DNA of 44,768 bases from Cruorifilaria tuberocauda. Taxonomy: Eukaryota; Nematoda; Chromadorea; Rhabditida; Onchocercidae. The notes below the pieces were generated by a model, which did no database searches, had not been told where the DNA came from, and saw nothing but the letters and a program-made list of their open reading frames with translations. The first letter of the stretch is position 1, and every line of letters begins with the position of its first letter. A program made the position numbers and the translations under genes. Shown piece by piece: positions 1-12,200 of the stretch. The stretch lies in NCBI GenBank assembly GCA_013365365.1, contig JABVXU010000446.1, forward strand, positions 1 through 44,768. Reading direction: 5' to 3'.

Positions 1-260
1 ATGATAATAATAATAGTAATAATAATAATGATAGTAATAATAATAATAATGATATTAATAATAATAATAATGGCATAATTGATAGTAATACTGATAATTA
101 ATAATTAAAGGAAGTATATAATGACATGATAGTAAATAATGATGATGATTAATAATAATTAATGGTGGCGACAATAATAATAATTAATGTTAATAATTAA
201 TAATTAATAATAATAGTAATAACAATAAATAATAATAATAATAATGATAATACTAATAAT
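1..260. repeat. Degenerate AAT-type trinucleotide repeat
   Basis: The stretch consists mostly of AAT, ATA, ATG and GTA triplets with interruptions, and runs off the left edge of the window, so its real length is unknown. It looks like a decayed microsatellite. Confidence 0.75.
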
Positions 261-1879
261 AGTAATATCTTCGTAGTAATTTAAATTAAATTAAATTTTA
301 CTAAGAATAAGTAAAAATTAGTTACCTACTAATAATTTTAAAAATTAAATTTTTTTTTTTACTGCAAAGAATTTTACCAATTTTTTTTTCAAAACGTTGT
401 ACTTGCTTCTACGCATTCTATACCATTTCATTTTCTCAATCTTTTCTTCATCTTCTATAATACTATTTCTCAATAACTCTTTTCATCTCTGTATGAGCAT
501 GCTAAAGTGAAATAGCAGTAGTTCGATATGTATTTGTGAGAATACTCTCAACAAAAACCTGTTGATTGTGGATATCTCATCCTAACCATTTTCCCTTTCC
601 CATTTACTTAGCTTTTAGCTTCTTCTTATCGTTATATTAGCTTATTGCTAATTGATAAAGTTAAACGTTATATTATTTACTTGATTCTTACTTATCCATG
701 TAAATGATAGATTTCCATCTATCATCACTTTCCTTCTTCTAATCTTTTTGCTTAACTTACTTTCATATTCTTATAACTTCCGTAATTATTATTAACATTA
801 TCGTTTTAACGTTAGCAATTTACGTAAACACGGAAAAATTGTTACTTATTGACTATCATGCATTTTTGAATTATCATTTTTGTACGCTTCCATTTAGTTA
901 ATTAGGAGATCTGTTAATTAGGAAAACTTGCAAAAATATTTTTATTTTTATATCATTAAAGATTATGAAACAATTCAAGTTCTGACATCAGTTAAATTGA
1001 TTAAAATCTAAAAGTTAGTAAAGACAGTAATCACAATTTATTGATATTATTGATTTTTGTTTATCAGTCAAATTATTAAGTATTATTGGATTTATCAAAT
1101 TTCTAGTAGGATTTATATAGAAATCATTCAAATGGCATTGAAGCTAAATGAAGTTTGCTATAAACGTAATATCTTCTTATTTCAAAATTGAAATTTAGAT
1201 TTTATATGAGACAGATTACTGGTAAGACTAAACTGATAAACTGATAACAACAACGATGATTATAATTCATTGTAATGATTTTATTAAGTTATCATTTATT
1301 AAGGATGTAACAAAGTTTATCGTGATATAGTTAAGCCTATTTGCTAAGATTGTTTTGCTAAGACAATTTATCTTACTCATTAACTTTTCTCATCGTCTTC
1401 TACTTTTTACTTCCATGAAAATTCATTTTTTATAAATCGAGTTAAAATTTTACATTGTCTAGACCTTTAGCTTACAGCAATCTAGCTAAATTTACTTATA
1501 AAAATGGAATTGAACGGAATGGCAGTATATAGAGAGGTAGAATGTCTGGCTAGTAAGCTAATTAGTTAATTAATGAAAAGAGAGAGAAGTAATCGTTGCA
1601 AAATGTTCTTGCTAAGTCAGAATAGTTTATTATCCATCGTAATTAGCTATTCTGGAAGTCGATGTTCATCATTCGGGTGTTATCTGGGGACATCCATCGG
1701 GATGAAATGATAGCGGGATTAGGAACCGATATTTTAGGGGGAAAATTTCATAAGTGGAAGGATAGGGTTGCGCAACTTTTCAATGAAAATTGCGGTCATC
1801 GATTGTTTAGCAATTGAATAAGATTTCTGCAATTTGATAAATTTACAATTTCTATTTCATCTATATGGTTAGTAAATGA

Positions 1880-2250
1880 TGCTGTAGATAAGGATAATAG
1901 TTAGAGAAGATAGTGATAGTGATAGTGATAATGACAGTAGTGAACTATAACGATAGCGGTTGATGATTAAGATAATAAATGCCGTGCTAATGATGGTAGA
2001 GTGGGATAATGACAGTGATGATGTTATATGATAATCGTAACAGATGTGATAGTAGTAAATAGTGATGGCAAAAATATTGGCAAACAGTAATAATATTGAT
2101 AATAACGATAATAATAATGATAAGGATACTGGTAATTAATTATAGTATTAATTAGCATTAATGTATTAATGTAATTAGTATTAATAGTACTAATGATGAT
2201 GAAAATTGTAAATAAATAATGATAAATGTTAAACTATACTGCAATTTATT
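1880..2250. repeat. Degenerate GAT/AAT trinucleotide-rich block
   Basis: A run of GATAGT, GATAATGAC and AATAATGAT-like units with many substitutions resembles the opening microsatellite. It includes a short clean GATAGT tandem near 1912-1927. The boundaries are approximate. Confidence 0.5.
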
Positions 2251-3231
2251 GCATTAGGAAAGTATCAGTAAGTAATAAGAGTGAGTAGATGAAAAAGAAA
2301 GAATCGAAATGTTAGGTAATAATCTGATGTAGAAGATACATATGCAAACAGGTACATTGTATTCTTACATATACAGATTTGTATATGTATAGATCTCTCT
2401 ACACTTATACACATATACATACATACAAATTGATATACATGCGTACGTACGCGTAGACACGCGTGTATAGAAAAAAGGTAGAGGTAGTGGAATTGAGAGA
2501 GTAGAGGGTAGTTTTAGAGTTCTTGAAGATGATGATGGAAAGAGTGATTTTAAAGAGAGGGAGAAGAGAGATTTTGTCAGTTGGTTGATATGAGTGGAAG
2601 GATTGAATTGTTGAAAGAGACGAAACCGTTGACGTGACAATAATGCTTTGCGCGGTTCACTCTTAGTAGTAATGAATATCTCTTCTGTTCTCATCTTCTT
2701 ATCAACATTTTGTAACATTATTTTTACTGTAATGAGTAGCACGAGTTTTTAACGCAATTAAGGTATTACTCGATATGCCGTTGTAATGTTGGAATTGAAT
2801 TCTTTCGAGATATCTTTGAATATTGAGAAATGATTAGAAGTAATTATAAGTAATTGAATGTGATGTTGAAGAAAAGAACGCTAAATTTCGTTATTGTAGG
2901 CCTATTTCTTAATGTATTATAATACTGTTTTGTAGCTGTGCAATTCAGAAGAATCAACTTTGTATAATTAATTAATTGTTAACTTGAATCTTTAATATGT
3001 AGTTAATTTGAGGTATTGGCAAGGACAGTAACAATTAAGTGTGAGAAGAAAAGAACAAACAGTAGCAAGGGACGATACGATGTTCGCGATGGTATTCAAG
3101 AATTGTAATGTGTAAATCTTCATCAATTGGATATACATTTGATCAAGCAGTTAATTTGCCTGTTGTTTTCTTCCCACTGTTCTTTATTATTTGAAAATAG
3201 TATATTTGTTATTTGGATATAAGAAGAACGA

Positions 3232-6200
3232 ATGAATAGTGGAATGGTGAGAGAGGATTCGGATGTCGCATTGGAAGCATCCCATTTCGCTTTTCTTCAA
3301 CAGAACAAAAATGTTTTGGCCAATAATGTTCTCTGGAAACGAAAAGTATGTTTTCGTTATCGCACATTTTTCATTTTACTAAATAAATCATTTACTTGTT
3401 AGTGATTATCTCCTATTATTATCATGGATATTGAGAAGAAGACTTATTCATTATATCAAAATTTTGGATTAAATGCTTTTATCGCGATTATTACAACTTA
3501 TAATAAATTTTTATCTATTTTTTTGCTCATGTATTTAAGTTGTTAGATCAAATAAATTCGATAGTCATTATATTGCGTGTTAGCCGATAGGGACGAGAGC
3601 ATTTATTGTTGGAGGCTATAATGTGAGTTTAATTTTCAACCATGAAATTATTTCCCTCCATATTTACGGTTTCATTTTCCATTCCAGTCTAAAGCATTTT
3701 GGATTTTGAATTAGATGAATGCAGCTATACTGGAATGTGCTTGAGATTTTTGAATCAGATATTCTGAATATGCTTTGTTTTATTTCAGTTATGAACTTGT
3801 AATTAGTTATATACTCAGTAATACTGGAAAATTCACTAGTAAATAAATTTACCGCTAATTATCATTGGTTAAGAGTTCACACGGTTCATATTTATTTTAA
3901 TAATTCAAAAAGCTGCTTATCAGTCAGTCATACTAATACTTTTTCTCTATTAAGGAAAAACACACTGTATGTTTTTTATATGTATCAAAAAAATGATATT
4001 TCATTTATCGAAAATGAATCAGCTTTAGAATGACGTTAAAGTTTAAGTATTTTTAGCATCGTACAGAGGAGCATCAATATTCGCTTTCTATTAGCTCTCT
4101 TCGTTGTTGTATTTTTTTCTACATCTTCTGATTTTAAGTTTAAAAGATTTTAGGAGCTGCATAAAGTGAGGTCTTTTTTTATTTGACTGATTTTTCGTAT
4201 TTTTATAATGCGGATGATGTCTTAAACATAATTACTTCTGTCTAAGTTCACCAGTGAAGTGTACAAAAATATGATGTAGTTTGAGAATCCAGTCTATATT
4301 TCGGTTTTATTATCCCTCTTTCTCACTCTAACACTTTCAGAATTGCATTAATAGATTATAACATTCATTTGCGAAAAATTTTTTTTAATTTTTATTTCAT
4401 TTTCCGTTGCATATATTTAGTTGAATCGGTATTAGAGACGATCATTTTGTTATTGATTACATCTTCGTTATTTTTATGTAGTTGTACACTCATTATCATT
4501 ATAACATTCCTTCTTGTAAAAAAAGAGATAGAACTAAAATAGCAATACTCGAAATGTGGAGAGATTTATGTCTTACTCTTAATCTGATCTCAGTTTGTAT
4601 AAGAATATCTCCCTATGTTTTTTGTTTTTTGTTATTTATTAGATGAAGTGCTATTTACTCTATTCTTTGTTGCACTTTATTATTTGAGGAAGATTAAGAT
4701 AAGTTATTTCGGTTCAAATTAAAAAATAAAATGGTTCTTTTATCGCCGTAGATGATGCGGTTCCTTTCTACAGAGAATGATTGCGATATTGAAGAGAAAG
4801 CATTGTTGAAGTGGATTTGACAGTGGATCTTAAAAGATTTTTGAATTAATATTTTCATGAATCTCAAAAATTTTACTTTTATGATATTTTATTTCAGGAA
4901 CAACTGGTGAAATGGGAAACTTCAGAAACGAACCGTTTACCATCGATTCGAAAGCTTGGTCATGAAGCAAAAGTCAAATTTACAGTAAGTGTATTAAATA
5001 TTAATATAATTCCTTACTTGTAGCCAGTATATTGTCTTATCGAGATAGTGAATTGATATGACTATAAAGTAATGCTAAATAATCCGATCTAAAGTTCAAG
5101 TCACGATTTCTTCTTTCCATCCTTTAAACGTTTTTACCTTTGTGGCTGCTGATTAAGCATTTAGTAAAACGAATTTTAGAAGCAGTAGGAGGTTTTTCTA
5201 CATAAAAGTTAGTGCTTAAAGTCGAAACTTTTCAGGACGAAGATATATTTCTGAGTGCTTGTTTAAGTGGTGACCTAGAAGAAGTGCAAACATTACTCAG
5301 CGATGGTGCAGATATTAATACCACTACAGTGGATGGTCTTACAGCCTTGCATCAGGTCGTTTTGTTGTGTAATTTCTCAATTGCTGGTAATTTATTAAGC
5401 TTAAAGTTATAAATAACTTTTGATTATAATTAACTTTCTTCTTTTCGATCAATCTTATTTCAGGTCTCTACCTTTTCTGTCAGCTAGTTGCTGATAAATG
5501 ATTTTTGCAACTCTTTTAAAATAATTGGAAGATTTTGGAAGCCAGATAGGATTTTTATATTCTCTAAATTATCTTGGGTGCGGTATTTCGAAATATCTAA
5601 AGAATATTAATGTTATCACAACTACGCTTCAATTTACGCTTGAAAAGCTTATAATTAATGTGCAGTTTTTGATTTTTAATATTTCATTCAAATTATATTT
5701 TAGGCGGTTATCGATGGCAAACCAAAGATGGTGCAATTTTTAGTGGAGCATGGAGCCAATGTCAATGCACAAGATAATGAAGGTTTACTTATGCGATTTT
5801 TTTATATTTGTGGTGAATGCTCTTATCTACTTTTTCATGGATGAACAACTTTTCCTTTTAGTCTTAATATTTCTTAAGCAAAAAAATTCGTGTTCCAGTT
5901 TTTAGGTTTTCTAGTTTACCAAGTGAGCATCCTCATTTTCATGATCAATTGATCCACCGTCTTATAGATAAGAATATTTTTGATTGTTATTCGAGGACTT
6001 CCCTCTCGTGTTTTTTGGCGAATAAAAGTTCACTTTTTTAGGTTGGACTCCATTACACGCAGCGGCTTGTTGTGGAAATGTTGATTTAGTCGAGTACTTA
6101 TGTGCGGAGGGTGCTGATCTTTCTGTAACGAATACCGACAAGGAATTAGCTGTCGACTTGGCAGAGGAAGATGATTGTCGCTTGGCCCTAGAGGAGGAAC

Positions 6201-9200
6201 ACCAACGACAGGGCATTAATCCTGATGAATGTCGAAATAGGTGAACATATTTATTTTATATTAATGTATTAACAGTTACATATTGCCCAAGACTTTTTTC
6301 ATTTAGCACATCTTAAAGGAGCTTGAAATGTGAACATTATTTATTTAGCGCATATTATGTTAGATTTGCAGCCACGCATCTACTTCTGAAAATGTAATCA
6401 AAAAATTAGAGTTTTAAGTTTCAGGAAAACTTCAACTGCTATAATTCTCCCTTTTTTTGAAGAATCAATATTGTATAAATATATTGCAGGGAGTTAACAA
6501 TAATGAGACGTGATGCAGAGCAGTGGTTGAAGGATGGTGAAATGCATGATCATCCGCATTCTCGAACTGGCGCCAGAGCGCTTCATGTGGCTGCCGCAAA
6601 AGGGTTTCTATTTATTTCATTATTATGAGAAAAATGAAGTCAAGTTTTAGAAAATTATATATTAATCATACTGAAGAAATAAGCATTGATCAAAAAAATG
6701 TATTTTTATTGTTTAAGTTTTTTTTTACTTTAAATGCTATTAGCACTTGATTACTGTAATTTGTAATGCTTAATTCTTTCAGTTTTTTTAATGCTGAATT
6801 TTCCAAATATTTTTGCTCTTATTCTTCCACACACATAAATCATCACTTTCTAAAATGCTTTGAAATACTATCAAATTATTTCAGATATAACGATGTGATG
6901 AGGTTACTGCTTAAAGCTGGTGCTGATGTGAATTGTCGTGATCGTGACGGCTGGACCCCGCTTCATGCTGCTGCCCATTGGGCGGAGCATGAAGCTGCAG
7001 CTATTCTTATTCAGAATGGTGCTTCTTTCTCTGAACTCACCAATAATGTTCGTATTAGATAATTTCCGGACATAATATGTTTTTTTGGTAAAGATAAAGA
7101 TATTAACGTAATGTGAAATATTCTAAGATAGTTCTAATTCTACTTGAAAGATAGTATAATATAATAGAAGAAAGTAAACGATAGTTCAGGATTCAGATAT
7201 CTTTTTTCTACACGTGGATTAAATGAGTTAATTTGTCTAATTATCGGTTTCTTCTTAGCAGTGGATCGAAATGAAAAATAGATAAGCAGCGAATTGAATT
7301 TCACTAACTTTTCTGTGCTTATAGGGTGAAACAGTATTGAATGTTGCTGATAAAGATATCGTTGAATACTTAGAAGGGATGCAAGAAAAGGAACGGTTGA
7401 GACTAACCTCCAATAGTTCTGTTAATGTGTTGACGCAGTCTAACGCACCACTTAAAAGGTACAACTTTCAAAGTCTTTATTTATTATTTAATTCCTGAGG
7501 AAGAATATTAGCCATCCGTTTACTTTGTTTCATGTTTTCGTTCTCATAACTCATATCTTTTCCTCGATCTCTTTCCTTTAAAATTGTTAATCAAATTAGT
7601 CCTGTTAACTGATGAATTTTATAGAATAATTTGTGAGGATTTGACTTCTTCTTTGCTTATCATCCGCATATTTTTTTAGAGCTGGTTCGACGACTTCTGT
7701 GCTAAGAATGTCTACAGAAGAAAAGACAAAGAAAACAAAATTGGACGAACAAGATGAAAAAAAAGAGCTGAAGGAAGGTGATTATTCCTTTATTATCGAG
7801 GATAAATCTCCGTCTCCATCTGTAGAAGTTCGATTACCCTTCCCAGCGAAACAGCAAGAACCCGATACTTCTGAATCTCCCTGTGAAGAAGAAAGGTATA
7901 TCTTTATCAGGAAGATTTTCACTTAGAATTGTTTTTCTCACGTGCTTTTGTGGAATAGTTTCGTCATATGGAAATTAAATAAGAATGCAAGAGTTAACAC
8001 ACTTTATGTTAGAAAATATTAGGTGGATTTTATATTGCCAATTTTTATGAAAGTTTGCAATTCAGATTGTCTTCTAAATCAAATAGCGAAGGTTGTAATG
8101 AAGAAATGACTGCCTCGATCGCCGAATCAAAAAGCAGTGATGCAGATAAGAGTGGATCATGTGCATCCGAGTCAGATATTTTTTCTGAATCTGATCAAAA
8201 GAAAAATGTAACGATGGAGGATAGATTGTCACGTGTTGCAACTTCAATCGCTTCATCTGCTTCTGCTCTTTCTGCTTCAACGTTCGTGAGCGAATCGAAA
8301 TCTTCGTCCGAAATCTTACGGAATTCAACATCCCCTTCATCGTCTACAACTGTCGTTAGTTTTACTAAAAAAAGTTATCTGAAGTAGGAATTATTGCAAT
8401 AGGCTAGTAAAACTTCGAATACTCATAGTTTAGTTGCTGAGTTAATTTAATTACAATGCATACATCACCACTAAGAAATAATACAACTAAATGGCTTATG
8501 ATCCTGTAATTGTTAAGATTTCTCTATAAAATTTCTTATTAAGCGCCGTTGTTGTTAATGCTGAATGACTTTAAAATAACTCATTCGTTAATTATAACGC
8601 ATGTTTTTATGTCGATGTGTCTATCTGCCCACTTTACAATATCCTCTTTTCTCTTGACTCATTTCTTATCGTTACAACATAATCATTTTTTACTATGAAA
8701 AGAGATTATGGATCATGTGGATCACAGATGTATCGACATAAAAGCACGGGTTTGTATTTGTTAGTATTTACTAGTATATAATCAACGCTTTTAAAGATGG
8801 TATAATCTCCAGTGTATCATCATGTTTCTTAGTTCTGGCAGACCGGAAGTTATATTTCTAGAGCAGTATGATATCACGATCTTCCAGTATTGATTCTAAT
8901 TCTTCGATTGCACTGACACAGAATCAATCGAAGCTCAAAAGTTACACTGCAGATAAAGAATTTACAACAACAACAGCTTCCTTAGAGCCATCGACTCGTT
9001 TCAGTAAATCGTAAGCGAATACTCATTTCCAATTAAATTTAGGTTGTTTTGTGGTGTCGTTCGAAAAGTGACCTCGTTCTACTGTAAGAAAAATAAAGCT
9101 TTCTTATTGTGAAGGATATCTCCTTTGCTGCTTTTCGTGCTTTTATTGCTTGTGGTTTCGAAAGTTCTTTTTTCTTTTGCTTTCTATGAGCTATTTAGCG

Positions 9201-12200
9201 AATACCTTTTTATTTTGAACGAGATCCTTTGAAAATTATCCTTCATATGTTACTTATCAAAAGCTGTCAAATACCGAGATTTCTTTTAATTTTGATCAAT
9301 TTTTAGTCTAAATTTCTCTAACATCACTCCTTGATAACAATTTTGGGCAATTTCCCTTACAATCACTGATTTTATGACTTATTGAGATCTGAAATTCATT
9401 TGTATCATTCTTTTTTACTTTTATGTCTTATTCTGCAACGATTTTTTACTGTCCTTTGGGTCTGTCTATTGCACACTCTGGATAGATAATTACAGTTACT
9501 CACGGTGAATCAAGTCATTTAAACTGTTGAAAAATTCAATCTTACGATCGGTTTGATTTTTCCTTTACCAAGATTACGAAAGAGATTTGTTTTTGTTCAA
9601 TTTTAAGATATTTCATCTAATTCCGTCATTCTTCGTAAGGGAGACAGTCATTATATATATATGTTTCACTATTCTTTTCTTCTAACCAATATTCATTGCT
9701 TTGCATGGATTTATTTTGCCGCATGACATAGTGTGCCATCATTTTCAGCTGTCAATAAGTTTTTTTTCTGAATTTTGGTCTTGATTCTTCATTTCAAAAA
9801 AAAAACGACAAATTTAGTGTCAGCCTACAGCGATCAACATCAACGTCTGTCCCATGGATGCCTCTTTATCGTAGTTCTGCAATCAAAGGCCCGCTGCATC
9901 CGGCTTTTGCGCATTTTCAAGCTGCTGTACGACAGGCTGCTATCAGCAGTGTGAATAGAAGTCAACCAGTAACGAACGTTTGTTCATTGCAGTCTACCGT
10001 ACCATCTTTTTCAAGGTGCTTCATATCTTTTTTGTTGTTTTTGTTTGTCGTGTATTGTTCATAAATTAAAATTATAATGCTTTATTGCTCAAATATTTCT
10101 ACAATTGCCTTTTTATTTGAAACTAACCCTCTGAAAGCTTTAGAGGTAAATTTTTACCATATTTTCTTAGTTTTGTGGTACTTAACTAAATGATATATGA
10201 AAAAGAATGGAATCATGCATCTGTTTAAGTAATTGAATAGATTATTCATTACTGATGCTTGTTTTGAGCTACTATTGCCGTCGGCTAACCTAAACTTAGA
10301 TGGTAACATATGGCTTTGTCTTTTAGTTTAAGCTTTTAAATATTTATTCGATCATGGCTTAACTTTGCATAATCAATTTGCCTTTTCCACTATTTGGTGA
10401 AGCAAATAATTGGAAAAGGGCCAGTATAAATATTATCATCACGATTTCAAATTAAAATAATTTGATATTAGTAGAGTCGAAATATGTATCATTTTGAAAA
10501 AGAAATCAATCATCTGGTGTACCATGTCCTATTGAATCTTTAATTCCTAATATAGCTATGTATTTTTCATTTCCTTTGAATCAAAATTTGCTAGTGCATG
10601 AGAGCATTTTATTATTTTTGTTTTCCTAATGACAAAAGTTTCAGCAGTGATTAGATTTAATCAGTATTGTCGTATAAGGTATACCCTTTCGGTCTAGACT
10701 ATGTTGTATTCTGTAATCATGTTTACTTGTAGATTTGTTTTAGGAAAAATTTAGATTTTAAATGATTTGAATCAGTTGTGAGTTGCTGGTATTATACTAA
10801 ATGGTTGTATTTAAGGGGATCTCTTGCAACACCACCGATGGAACCAAATATGCCAAATGAAAGTGAAGCTGAGCGACGAAGTAGAGCAAAACGACAAAGA
10901 GACTCTCGCAGGTTCAGTGCTTATTAATTATTTTAAAATTGTTAAAATCATATGACGAGTATGATAGGTCTTACGTAAAAGGACAAAGTCAGGTGTAAAA
11001 AAGGCAGAAATACAATAGCCATATTTGATATACATTTGTTTGTTTGTAACATAAGGACAATACATAAGGATCAAATGTCGTTCATGTTTGTCGAAATCCA
11101 GAAATTAGTAAATATAGAATATAAATATTAGGTCGACTCAAGGAGTAACTCGAGAGCAACTACGCGTTGCCACAGCGCTCACTGTTCGACGCGATGACAA
11201 AGACAGAGAATGGGAGAATGAAATACAGAGAAATGGAAAAAGCTCTTCCTCATCGGTATGATCAATTGTTTGCATTATTAAAAAGTTGTTCATGGACCGT
11301 GCTGCCATAGTTCCTTAATGTTTCAAATGTTTTTCCATCGACTGCAATGACACAAATATACTTTATGCTATAGTTTGAAATATTAACATATCATTTATAC
11401 AATAATTGGATTATTCTTTATTTCTGAATCCAAGGTAATAATAAGGTATCTTTTCAGGAATCCACTTCATTGTATGAAATCGAAAAAAAAGTTGAGGAAG
11501 AAAGAAAAGACTTTGATTCTAAGACATTCTCTTCTAGTCAATCGCTTTCTGCTGTTCGTCGTCGGTCGCAAGTAAGTAGAGGTTTTTTATCGGATACTTA
11601 GATTTATTTAGTTATTCGTTTAGTTGATTTCGACAAATAGTTTGTCGGTTATATGAAAAAGCATTTAAAGTTTAATTTAGAATACACTGTTTCATCTTAG
11701 GCTCCAAGAACAACACGACGTGTGACAGGCCCAGTTCGGATTGACGATCTTCAGAGTGAAGAAGCATCGGACGATTCAGCTCAGAAAAGTAGTGGTGACA
11801 TATCTTCAACTCACACAACCACACCGTCACCTCCCAGTGTCGATCTCTCAAATCCTAACATTGCTACTACTTCTTACAACTTTAGAGACAATGTTCTTGC
11901 AACCACTACTTATACTCAGGCTGCTCTTGCTGGTAAAGTAAGGACCACGCAAGTATGTCATATTTGCATATATTTATCATTTAAATTCTTTAAAATTAAA
12001 AATTTTTTGTATTCTATCTTTTCAAAATAGCCGAATGTGAGTTGTTCTACTATTCAATTTTATATGCTTTTAATGACAACGGGACTGTGTGTTTGGCAGT
12101 TATTTGTTTCTGTTCAATACAGTTACCTACTTCCCTTTCTATTTTTCCTGTTCTCTATTGGTGTAAGTTACTGAAGTTTTAGATTCAATTTATTTTGCCC

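Larger units (their letters stand above)
1..3231. other. Low-complexity region upstream of MYPT, no gene seen
   Basis: No exon with recognisable homology was found on either strand. The stretch opens with degenerate AAT/ATG/GTA trinucleotide repeats (about 1-260), has a second degenerate GAT/AAT-rich block near 1880-2250, and a purine-rich stretch around 2460-2600. The longest reading frame (minus strand 2365-2742) is Ser/Leu/Tyr-rich low-complexity sequence and is probably not a gene. The part just before 3232 must hold the MYPT promoter and 5' UTR. A possible 3' splice site for a spliced leader ends at 3200. Confidence 0.6.

Noticed and set aside
2365..2742. 125-codon minus-strand reading frame
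   Set aside because: It is low-complexity Ser/Leu/Tyr/Val sequence from simple-repeat DNA, with no domain, no conserved motif and no gene-like exon signals.
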